DNA from: Imbricaverruca yamaguchii
Taxonomy: Eukaryota; Arthropoda; Thecostraca; Neoverrucidae
NCBI GenBank assembly: GCA_034440575.1
Contig: JAOTOL010001560.1
Coordinates: 248,001-312,000 of the forward strand
DNA: 64,000 nucleotides
Direction of reading: 5' to 3'
In this document: positions 1 to 10,753 of the stretch, one piece after another
Numbering within the stretch: the first letter of the stretch is position 1
Layout: each line of letters begins with the position of its first letter
Made by a program: the position numbers and the translations under genes
Notes under the pieces: model-generated
Database searches by the model: none
The model's input: only the letters and a program-made list of their open reading frames with translations
What the model was told of the DNA's origin: nothing

Positions 1-1160
1 TCTGGCATTATTAGCGACCACACAATTCTACACAACCTAACACAATCCCACACAAACCAGCCAATATGCTTTTGAAACTGAATATATTTTGCAACGCTCC
101 AAATTCTGCCCTCCTCATTCATGTCAATATATCGGTTTCTTAGCTCACTCCGTTTCGGCGTGGGGTCTTTTTGATCCCCATCAAGTTTTTCTCGACAGTG
201 GGTAAACGGGGGCTCGCAGCGGCACAACAATTTCAGCACCTTCTCCTTCGTAATTTTACGTCTGAAGTGAAAATTTCAACCTCAAGTCATGTAAGGTCAT
301 TGATCTGGCTCAGGTCAAAGAGGGTCACCACCGAAAAACATTTGAAGATTGATAACTCATCCACATGAAGAAATATTGAAATGAAGCTTGCTATGTGTGT
401 GCAATCTGGCAGTATCTCTGAAATGTATATCTCGGATTTGTGTTTGAGGTCAGGTCAGCGGCCTGAAGTCACGGTCAGTATTGTCTATTTTTAACAAATT
501 TTCCTCTTCTTGTAGCATGCATGCTCTTCTAACATTATTGATAACCTGGGTATACACGTAGAAACATCAAGAAAGGTACCTTATGCAACTTGTCTGACCT
601 GCGCCATGTGACCTTAGGTTCGGTCACGATGAAGTGCGGGGTGTTGGCGTAGCCTATTTAGACATTGCAATTTGCTGGCTTACTTAAAGCTTGCATGACA
701 TAAACAGCATCAAGGTTGCATTACACGACCAAAACTACCCTAATAAGCCGATATCAAACGCGCTCAATAAATCGACCTTTTCACCAAAATCGACATCCTT
801 CAAGATTATCACCCAAATACAAGTCCACTTTTGACACAATTCATCGAGTGCTTTTCGATGTCGATGAAACCACGCAAGTCGTGCCACGCTTAGTTTAGAA
901 GCTGGGGGGATTTTTATGCCCCTGGAGACGGGATGTGAGGACCTGACCGGGGAGGCGGCGCGGGTTAGCCGCGCCGTGGAGCACTTTATTCTTTTCGTTG
1001 ATGTATAACTGGTGGAATGGTAATGTTCATAACCGGCAATCGAATCGGGGCAACAAGTTGAACTTTCAGTACTTCTCTCTGCATGCAGCACTCGCTGCTC
1101 TCGGTGAAAACGGCAAAGACAAATAAATTGTTTCTGTACATGATATATATAAATGTATAT

Positions 1161-1200
<40 letters not shown>

Positions 1201-1246
1201 TAAATATATGTAGATATATGTATGTTTATATATATGTAGATATATG

Positions 1247-1326
<80 letters not shown>

Positions 1327-2829
1327 TATATATATTTAATAAAGATACATGTAAAATATATAGTGTATATTATTGCATTGGCACAAGTCATGGCAGAAAA
1401 AGCAGTACCTTCCTGAATTACCTATGCAGAGTAGTCAGATCATACACCAAGCCTGATAGCCAGAAGTCCGGTACGTTCAAACGATCGCTGAATTATAATT
1501 CAGAGCAGACAATAACTTCAGGAGGTTCAAAAGTTAAAGGCCACTCGAGGTAGTAGGAGATCGCTTTAGATCACGTGAAGTGGAACAAGTCAGTGACCTC
1601 AGCCCACATTTCCAGTCGAACCCGGAATCACAAAGCAATTTGTGTTTTGTCAATGGGATGCCTACACCAGACTATAATTTAATAATTACTATGTATAAAT
1701 ACACCACAAGTTGAACATTCTCCGCGAATCAGCGTTGCCGTCATCCATTTGCAGCTTCGCTTTTGGGACTGTTAAGCGTGTCGACAAATTACTGACAAAG
1801 ACAGCCGTAGGTCGTATGTATAATACACACAAGCATCGATGAGCTATGATGATAACGGAATAAACATGGTGTATGCGCATTCTTCAAGTCTTGTCCAGAC
1901 TCAGCAAATGGTTGTGACCCAGTACCTTTAGCCATTCTGCGAACGGATGATTGGAACTTACCCCTCCCCACCCCGCCATGGCGAAGGTAGCGAGGGAGTT
2001 CACATCGAAGTGAAGTGGAATTCACTTGTTTTCGTTGGTTGATTTACTTTAGAAAGTGATTTTCTCGACATCGTCAAGTAAATCAATCGGTTGCAACAAC
2101 AAAAAAATGAACAGTGATAATTATAATGTTCAGATATTTAGAAAATAAAAATCATTCTACATTTTGATATGTTTCATGTTGCTTTCCGGCGTGTAGCCGA
2201 CTCAACACTGAAAGTGACACTTCATCCAACGCTGTCACTCTATAAATATAAAATTGTCAGCACACGTTCATGGGTGGGTAAAAATGGAAAGTGTGTGCTA
2301 GTTCTCACGAAATCATCATAGTTGCCTCTATTTTCTATTAAGTCAGATAAACGTGCTGATTTCTCCAAAATAATATAAGCGTGCTCATTCGCCTTTAACA
2401 TTCATGAACTCTGCAAATAACGAATACAAATGCAGAACGGCATACAATCAACAATTATAACGGAGGCCATTTTGCCAAAAACAATAAATATCGGTCATAA
2501 TGACCATGCACTTTTAAGTACATGATAGGTTACGCACACATGTACAGCTTACGGTTCGTGCTGTATTGTGCAAGACCTTGAGAAGCAGGCATGCTTGGGA
2601 CCATTCTATAGAAATTGTGATAGACCGTTGTATAATCTCCAACTCCAACGAGGTTAGCTGCTGGCGGTAGCTTTATGGTGTTAAGCTAGACAGCCAAAGC
2701 ATAGCTGCATACTGTACAGGTTCGGACATGCCGGCTGCTGCCCGCTGCATCGAAGTGCCTGGTGCGGCTCGCTAAGCTGTTGAGACGTCTCATGTGCCGA
2801 TGGCTGGCCAACGACCCCTCGTCACTTCT
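1..2829. other. No gene recognised
   Basis: AT-leaning unique DNA with TGACCT-type tracts near 290 and 450, a hairpin-like GGCGCGGGTTAGCCGCGCC near 958-976, and the TA microsatellite. No exon with family similarity was seen. Confidence 0.5.
1141..1335. repeat. (TA)n microsatellite
   Basis: Interrupted TA tracts with TATGTAGATATATGTATG inserts. The frames read through it are Tyr-Ile repeats of no coding value. Confidence 0.95.
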
Positions 2830-3793
2830 GCCGGATATGGGGGTCACATGGTGCGGTCGGTGATGTGCGGAAGGACGTGGAGCTCAGCGAGTGATACGGC
2901 GGGTCACATGGTACGGTCGGTGATGTGCGGAAGGACGCGGTGCTCAGCGAGTGATACGGCGGGTCATATGGTGCGGTCGGTGATGTGCGGAAGGCCGCGG
3001 TGCTCGGGGAGTGATATGGCGGGTCACATGGTGCAGTCGGTGATGTGCGGAAGGGCGCGGTGCTCGGGGAGTGATATGGCGGGTCATATGGTGCAGTCGG
3101 TGATGTGCGGAAGGACGCGGTGCTCAGCGAGTGATACGGCGGGTCATATGGTACGGTCGGTGATGTGCGGAAGGCCGCGGTGCTCGGGGAGTGATATGGC
3201 GGGTCACATGGTGCAGTCAGTGATGTGCGGAAGGACGCGGTGCTCAGCGAGTGATACGGCGGGTCACATGGTACGGTCAGTGATGTGCGGAAGGACGCGG
3301 TGCTCAGCGAGTGATACGGCGGGTCATATGGTACGGTCGGTGATGTGCGGAAGGCCGCGGTGCTCGGGGAGTGATATGGCGGGTCACATGGTGCGGTCGG
3401 TGATGTGCGGAAGGACGCGGTGCTCAGCGAGTGATACGGCGGGTCATATGGTGCGGTCGGTGATGTGCGGAAGGACGCGGAGCTCAGCGAGTGATACGGC
3501 GGGTCACATGGTACGGTCAGTGATGTGCGGAAGGACGCGGTGCTCAGCGAGTGATACGGCGGGTCATATGGTACGGTCGGTGATGTGCGGAAGGCCGCGG
3601 TGCTCGGGGAGTGATATGGCGGGTCACATGGTGCGGTCGGTGATGTGCGGAAGGCCGCGGTGCTCGGGGAGTGATATGGCGGGTCATATGGTACGGTCGG
3701 TGATATGCGGAAGGCCGCGGTGTTCAGCGAGTGATATGGCGGGTCACATGGTGCAGTCGGTGATGTGCGGAAGGCCGCGGTGTTCAGCGACTC
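2830..3793 (+). repeat. 60-bp minisatellite (16 copies)
   Basis: Exactly 60-bp units with GGTCACATGGTGCGGTCGG and TGATGTGCGGAAGG. Two subtypes (TCAGCGAGTGATACG and TCGGGGAGTGATATG) alternate irregularly. Because 60 is divisible by 3 and units lack stops, both strands show spurious frames above 330 codons. Confidence 0.95.
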
Positions 3794-4370
3794 GCTGAAT
3801 AGTTGTAGATGAGTGCAGACAGCCACCCTGGTTCTGAGCGATCGCTGAGCTTGCGTCGGCAACCGGGAAAGCATCCGGATGCAACCCATTGCCGTTGGGA
3901 ACTAAATCGAGGACAGATGGCAGCAGTTCTTTTGAATCAAGACTACGCGGTCCGGACGAGGTTTCTTTAGATGTCACAAGTCACAGAAACCTTGGGCCTT
4001 AAGTTGAAGCCGATTTCTCCACAATTGCCGCTCATGCTCCATACCTGTCCACATTGGTTGACACCAGTGCTGCTGGGAGTACCATCGATAGACCAGACGG
4101 GCGATCCACTGTTCAAAATAACATCAGCCAAATTTGTTAGGTGAACGTGGAAAGACAGAAGCTTGCTCATATGATGATCATAATGTCCTTGGTGTCGCCA
4201 TATACACAAACGTTATCGGACGGGCGACCGCCTGTGACTGGCTCAGATTACCAAATATCCAGTTCTTCTCTCAGATGCTAAGCATCTATCTCGGTTCGCT
4301 CTAGATAGCCAGCTCTTAATCAAAATGATGTGCTGGTGCCGTCACGCCATCTCTCACATCCTATGTTCAG

Positions 4371-4542
4371 CAGACACGCCATCCGAAGACTTACACCCCC
4401 TGCATGCACCAACACCTGGCCAGCTGACGACCCCAACGCCAGTGGTGGAGCCACCAGTGGTGGAGCCGTCAGTGGTGGAGCCGCCAGTGGTGGAAGACGC
4501 GCCGCGACGCAGCTTCTGGCGTGGCTGTGTTCAGGGCGGAAG
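4371..4542 (+). CDS. Possible coding exon of an unrecognised gene (low confidence)
   Basis: A pyrimidine-rich acceptor-like TCACATCCTATGTTCAG precedes an open frame with DTPSEDLHPLHAP, a Pro-Val-Glu repeat (PPVVEPSVVEPPVVEDAP) and RRSFWRGCVQGG, ending at GGAAG|GTACCG. The 36-bp array starts on this last stretch, as at the proven splice donors elsewhere in the window. No family was recognised and no partner exon was found, so it may be chance. Confidence 0.25.
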
Positions 4543-5428
4543 GTACCGGACAAATCTGGGCTGTGTTCAGAGGGGAAGGTACCGGACAGATCTGGGCTGT
4601 GTTCAGAGGGGAAGGTACAGGATAGATATGGGCTGTGTTCAGAGCGGAAGGTACAGGACAGATCTGGGCTGTGTTCAGAGCGGAAGGTACAGGATAGATA
4701 TGGGCTGTGTTCAGAGCGGAAGGTACAGGATAGATCTGAGCTGTGTTCAGAGCGGAAAGTACAGGACAGATCTGGGCTGTGTTCAGAGGGGAAGGTACAG
4801 GACGGACCCGGGCTGTGTTCAGGGCGGAAGGTACAGGACAGATCTGGGCTGTGTTCAGAGGGGAAGGTACAGGACAGATCTGGGCTGTGTTCAGAGCAGA
4901 AGGTACAGGACAGATCTGGGCTGTGTTCAGAGGGGAAGGTACAGGACGGACCCGGGCTGTGTTCAGAGCGGAAGGTACAGGATAGATATGGGCTGTGTTC
5001 AGAGCGGAAGGTACAGGACAGATCTGGGCTGTGTTCAGAGCGGAAGGTACCGGACAGATCTGGGCTGTGTTCAGAGCGGAAGGTACAGGATAGATATGGG
5101 CTGTGTTCAGAGCGGAAGGTACAGGATAGATCTGAGCTGTGTTCAGAGCGGAAGGTACAGGACAGATCTGGGCTGTGTTCAGAGCGGAAGGTACAGGACG
5201 GACCCGGGCTGTGTTCAGGGCGGAAGGTACCGGATAGATCTGGGCTGTGTTCAGAGCGGAAGGTACAGGACAGATCTGGGCTGTGTTCAGAGCGGAAGGT
5301 ACAGGACAGATCTGGGCTGTGTTCAGAGCGGAAGGTACAGGACAGATCTGGGCTGTGTTCAGAGGGGAAGGTAGAGGACAGATCTGGGCTGTGTTCAGAG
5401 GGGAAGGTACAGGACGGACCTGGGCCGT
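4528..5428 (+). repeat. 36-bp minisatellite (about 25 copies)
   Basis: Units contain GGCTGTGTTCAGAGCGGAAG then GTACAGGACAGATCT, with AGATAT and CGGACCC variants. The period is a multiple of 3, which explains the overlapping open frames. AAG|GTAC in each unit is donor-like. Confidence 0.95.
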
Positions 5429-6401
5429 GTATTTTGTGCACACTTGCTGTTCGCGTGTGGTTGTTTGCTTATTCCTTTACTGGTGTGCGTGTACCTGTGT
5501 GGGTGTTTGTGTGCGCGCACGCGCAAAGGCCAATAGACAAAGCCAAATTAACCTGAAGAAGATGCATACGGCATTGAATACGCGCACATCAGCTCATCAA
5601 TGCTAGTGGAGTGTCATAGTGAAAGTTCACGTGACAAATGGAGCTTTACATGTCATTCATTCTTTGCACAGCATTTTGCATGTCATTTCCACTCAATGCA
5701 CATGCCTCCCCACTCTCCTGTTCTTACGCCCATGGCGCCGTGACATTCTTCGCCCATGCTCAGTGACTTCGATGTTACCGAGAGGGAACAATTTCCCTTA
5801 ACACGCGCCCTGGAGGGCCTCTGAAAATTACGCGCACTGGAGGGGGGCGGATTCCGCACCCCTACGATTTCGGCTCCCATTAAGGCTATAGCAACGAAAT
5901 TCGCAGGGTGGATGGCCACGATAGTGCACTCTATTGTGTGCACATTTTGTGACCATAGGTCAATATCTTCAAGGTCAAATGAGGTCAAAATAGCAAAATG
6001 TTCTGGTTTTGCGTGCCTTAGCTTGTCATTGTTATGGATCGCTGTGATTGTGTTGAAATGCTCAAAAATTGGCATTGACGATGTTTTTGACATTACTAAT
6101 GATGCAATATATATGTCAGATCCGCCATTTGACCTCAGGTCACCGATATAGGAGCACTTTATCAGGTCATTACCTGCTCCAGTTACCGGAACCGGGCTGC
6201 CCACATGACTGATCCGTGGAGCGGCTCAGCACAATCGGCTTCGCAAGGAAAGGAGTGAAATACACGAATAAAGTATAGAAACGCTTAGGCACAAAATGAG
6301 AAACAGTAGATTTCGGTATGTGTAGGGAGTAACATGTAAAGCGATATCAATCGCATATTCGCATTTTTGACATTGAAGTTGACCAAATTTGGTTCCATTA
6401 G
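5429..6401. other. No gene recognised; old repeats
   Basis: (TG)-rich low-complexity near 5450-5530, then repeat-derived DNA with AGGTCAA tracts (5955-6000) and the GGGGGGCGGATTCCGC module (5842). Confidence 0.5.
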
Positions 6402-7113
6402 CCTGTCATGATGACCTCGGCGACCTAACATAACTTTTAAATTATATACATAACAATATGCATCAAACAAGTCACTAGTGTTGTCAAGAACACTTCCCTT
6501 TTACCAATATACGTGAAGCGCATCAGCGCCGATCTTTGTGGTCTGTCGCTGCGATTTTTTTAAACTTCAACGGCCCATGGCTTAGAATTTGTCGGCCGAT
6601 TTTCATTTTTCTTGCTTTAAACAATGCTCCGGACATTTCTAAGCAGGCACGGAAAAACTGGCGGTACAATATGGAGTTCTTTACGAAAAATCGGATGGGT
6701 GGGCGGATTTCGCCCTCCACTCCTCCAGGGCGTGTGTTAACCTGTCATAAACTTTACCTGACTTGACCTCGGTGACCTGACATGTCTTTGAAACAATGTA
6801 GCATAACAATATACATCAATCAAGTCGCTAGTGCTGCCAAGGACACTTCCTTTTTGGCAATGTACGGGAAGCGCATCAGCGCTGATATTTGTGGTCTGGC
6901 GCTGAGAAATTTGTTTGACTTTACCGACCCATAACTCGAGAGAAAAAAAATATTTCGGTCGATTTTCGTTTTCCGTACTTTAAACAACGTGCCATTCATT
7001 TCTAAGCAGGTACACAAACAATGGCTTGTGTCGGCCGGTAAAATCTGGAGTTATCTACGAAAAACCGGAGGGGTGGGCGGATTTCGCCCCTCCCCCTCCA
7101 GCGCACGTGTTAA
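6402..7113 (+). repeat. Two diverged direct copies of a about 355-bp dispersed repeat
   Basis: 6402-6742 and 6743-7113 share CATCAA(A/T)CAAGTC(A/G)CTAGTG, GAAGCGCATCAGCGC, TTTAAACAA and the end module GGGCGGATTTCGCCC…CGTGTGTTAA. A related end module lies inverted at 5800-5865 and 18600-18655, and weaker versions at 19550-19615 and 46180-46206. Confidence 0.8.
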
Positions 7114-7998
7114 AGGTGAGGAATACAAGGAAGGTGTTCACTTGAATTTACAAAAGGTCAGAATAGAGAGAAGCGTCGAAGAAGGATGACCATGCTGCAG
7201 GGACCCGACTAGTATGTTAAATGGAGGGGCGATTTCCCACAAAGGTGTAGTTTTATGCAAATTATTGGGAGTGCGCAATATATGAAAGCAATGGGCGTGC
7301 CCAAGTAGATTGGAGAGGGCATACCACGTAATGTTCCGTGTGAAAAGTCGAAATTATTTGGGGGAGGGTAGAGCCAACATTTGGGGTGGGCAAAGAGGCT
7401 TCCAAAAGCATCCAAAGTTTCACCTTTGATTGCCCTGTGATCGGATAATTTTTTTCATTTGCACCAGGATCATCGGATAAAATAACGGAATATTACACTT
7501 TCGCGTATCTGTATTCATAGCGCAATTGGCTCACCGAGGTGAAAATAAAATAGGCGGGGTACCGCCGAATTATTTGGCGGCATGTAATTCCCTGCATGTG
7601 CGCACACTACAGAACGCTGGGACATCAACCCAGATGGTTCTACACGGCTGCCCTCTGTCCACCAAAACGACAAGCCAAGGTATCATTGCAGCCACGAGAG
7701 GAATTGAAGGCGCCACCTCCGCTGCCGCGTCTGAGACTGCGACAGGTGGCGCCACCATTGCCACTCTACCTGCCGATTGGTGGCGCCACAGGCGTCACAG
7801 CGTCAACAGCGGAAAGCGGCCCGCACGCTGGCCACGACGGTGATGCCACGAGCGAGCAGCCATTCTACGACCGCGATCTGCAAGATCGGCCCGTCTCTGA
7901 CGTGCGCCGAATCTATGCCGGGAAGGCCACCGACAGAAGCGCCAGTCGCACGTAGCCCAGCGGTTCGAGTGCACTCTGACGACCCACCGCAGCACAGT
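7114..7998. other. No gene recognised; GC-rich right half
   Basis: 7600-7998 is GC-rich and open in more than one frame. Without SINE copy 1, the frame through HVAQRFECTLTTHRSTV continues on the far side (see findings). No family was recognised. Confidence 0.4.
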
Positions 7999-8603
7999 TT
8001 GTTTGTTTATTGGTTGGTTCACCACACACTTTTTTTCTTTTTTAAATGTCCGCCACCCAAGATCAGGTGACCAGGAGCGCCCCCTCCCCTTACCCAACGA
8101 CTGCAAGCACCTTACGTTAACACCATAAAATAAACAGTAAAGTTGCGGCACTTCCAGCTAAGAGATGGAAAACATATAAATAAGCATACAAAGCATCGGG
8201 TATTAGGGCAGGTAGACTAATAATAAAGAATGCTGTTAGTAGTCATATCCAAAGGAGGCATATGACTGACCCTGGATCCATCCCAACAAGAAATTAGGGT
8301 CTAAACTATAATGTTAGCAGCTGGTTTGTGGCCGGATGGTGGTGAGCACTCCTGATTTGTTTTTGTTTTTTAACTTTGGCTCCTCCCACAACTCCACTCA
8401 GCTAAGCATGGGCTTGTTGCTGGGTGCACATTCACATTCATTCACATACACATTCACTTTTTGCACATTCATGGCTAATGGCGGCGTCCGCACTGTTTCG
8501 CCGGTGGGCCGCGGGATTTGAAAATGTCCCGAGTGGCGCTAGAGTCGAACCCGGGACCTTTGGTACCCATAGCCCGACACCTTAACCACTCGGCCATCCC
8601 CGC
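7999..8603 (-). mobile_element. SINE family A copy 1, interrupted by about 390 bp
   Basis: tRNA-derived head on the minus strand: box A-like GATGGCCGAGTGGTTAAGG (8580-8598) and box B-like GGGTTCGACTC (about 8542-8552). Tail with AATAAACAAACAAA at 7999-8012. The whole is flanked by a perfect 16-bp duplication CCCACCGCAGCACAGT (7983-7998 and 8604-8619). About 8035-8425 is not in other copies, so it is a nested insertion. Confidence 0.85.
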
Positions 8604-8619
8604 CCCACCGCAGCACAGT

Positions 8620-10708
8620 CACAGCCGATTCAACGCTGACCGAGCTGCACGGACGCTGCGAAGTGACCGACGCGGGTCGACGACGCTGTGGCCCGCGGTG
8701 CTGAGGTCCGCGCCGCCAGCTGGCTGGAGGTGCCAACTGGTAGGTATGGCAATATACCAAGACCGAGAGACGTGTTTCGGATGTTAATTAGTAATTTTTT
8801 AGCTGATTACATATGCTTTAAGCACACACTAAAGGTTTCCAGCACTCAGCGGTTTAGAAACGTCGATAATAATAGGCTTGAAGAAATTATATTGAACGAT
8901 TACCCATTCGGGCGTGCTCACATCGACAACCAACCGGAATAGGTCACTTAGGTCACTGGGCTTCCTTAATTCTGTGGCTTGATCTTGATGGATTTCAGCC
9001 AAATAACGACTGGTACCCTATATGACCCCAGTCACAAGCCCAATATCGGATCACCAGCCCAATATCCATATATAGATATTAAGCTGGTGACCCGAAAATG
9101 AAGAGAAGATAGCTTTGAATAAAATCTACCCAACAGATGCCAAGACGCTGAATGCCTAAACGCTGAGTGGACGACTCACGGTGAGGCAGCTAGCACAACA
9201 CAGGACGAGGAGAACGAGTGTTAAAACACTCTCTCCGCCTTGGGCGGCCTTGGAAGAGACGAAGTTCTCGGTTCATTTGTGCTGTGTGTGAATCTGTGAG
9301 TTGTATTGGTTTCCAGGTGTGAATTTAGCTTTGGAGATCTGACTCGCCGGCTGCCAGTTTTGTCATTTACGCGCCGTATTTGTCGAAAAGCTGACGCCAT
9401 AAACTTTATGTTACGCGACAGCACAAGGTTAAATATAGATAAAAATTATCAAACCTTCAGCTTCTTTGCACGTGACGTCATTGAACCGTGGGGATTCGTC
9501 AAGTCAACTCGCACTTACATATCCCGATCGGTGTCATAACCATAAAACACGGATGCGACGTTGTTTATGTTCTTTTGGGAAAGGAAGTGCGCATCCAAGG
9601 AGGGGTAACATTGGTGGGATAAATGAACACTTAGATCATAAATCGAACAGTGCCCACTAAGCTCATGTAATATTGAATTAAACGTAATTCAGATACTGCA
9701 TTTAAAGCACGGTGGTTTTGCCATTTTTCATATTCAACCGGAAAATATGTTCTGAAATAATGACCTACACCTCTGATTTGGTGAGAGATGCCTATCCAAG
9801 CTTGTCCCAACTAAACTTTTTTTTAAACAAATTCCAAATGCGACCATCCAAGGAAATCTTCCCCTTTCCCATGAAGGTTCCTGGATTCGATCCATGGGTT
9901 GGACGAATATTGAAAGGATCGGTTTCAGGTTTAGGTGAGGGAAGCTCATTGATCTTACGTAGCGTTAGGAGTAGGAAACAAAGGGGATTACGACACCTAT
10001 TTTTGTGGTATCCAGCCATTACACCGAAGGCAATGACTTGAAGAAAAAAAATCTTCAGAATCTGCTATGCTCCTCCACAGGGGTGAATCTAGGGAGGGAA
10101 AGGCCCTCATCTCCCATATGACCGGTGCTTGCCAATATTTTGTACCTGTCCTATTTTACAGAAATCTAAGAACATTCTATATGAGATAAAAGTACAGCCA
10201 GTAAAACCAAGAAATGCTAGGTGTTAAAATCTGAACATCTTTCGACAGATATTTTTGCTTGAAATTCACCTTAAAGCCGGGCTTCTGGATGTGTCCGTGT
10301 TTCGAACTACACTCCCTCCCACCCGCTCATCAGGCCTCTCCGAACCCAAAATCAAATTACACATGCAATGATTAGGCGGGCGTGGGCTCTGCAACCAAAA
10401 CGGCATCAACGTCAATCTCGGCTTGAATAACCATTAGTTGTCTACAAATATTGTACAGCATTTTACTCAACATTTATTGCCATGCAAAATGAAGTGACGA
10501 CCTTGGAGGCGCAGCAATCCGAATTGTACGGTGACATCGTCGATTAGTTGACGTCAAATTTGGTAGCATTTGGAAATGCAACTTTCCCATCTACTTCTCC
10601 GTTGACGTACTTCAGAAGTGAGTGTTGTAGAATAGCGTGGGAGTGTATATGACATTCTGAACTGTATATATCCGTACCGGATTATTCAGTAATCTTCAGG
10701 CAGAAGAA
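8620..10708. other. Upstream region of EIF2S3, no gene recognised
   Basis: Should hold the EIF2S3 promoter and any untranslated first exon, but I cannot place them. No TATA-Inr arrangement was convincing. Confidence 0.4.
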
Positions 10709-10753
10709 ATGTTGAGTCAACCACATTTAGCAAAGCAGAGCTTGACTGATCTG
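10709..10753 (+). CDS. EIF2S3: eIF2-gamma coding exon 1 (residues 1-15)
   Basis: Encodes [15 protein letters not shown] and joins in phase 0 to exon 2, matching the N-terminal 'QPHL(A/S)(K/R)QxL' segment of the family. The donor is GTAAGT. The ATG has G at -3. An AG at 10698-10699 is preceded by a weak pyrimidine run, so these bases may belong to an internal exon with the true start further upstream. The exon contains no CpG. Confidence 0.8.

Noticed and set aside
1083..1553. Tyr-Ile repeat frame
   Set aside because: TA microsatellite.
2794..3889. Frames of 334 and 355 codons on opposite strands
   Set aside because: Pure translation of the 60-bp minisatellite; both strands are open and no family fits.
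4320..5556. Overlapping frames of 349-408 codons
   Set aside because: Stop-free 36-bp repeat read in several frames; only the 4371-4542 edge was kept as a doubtful exon.
9712..10041. 109-codon frame upstream of EIF2S3
   Set aside because: No recognisable domain; could not be connected to eIF2-gamma.
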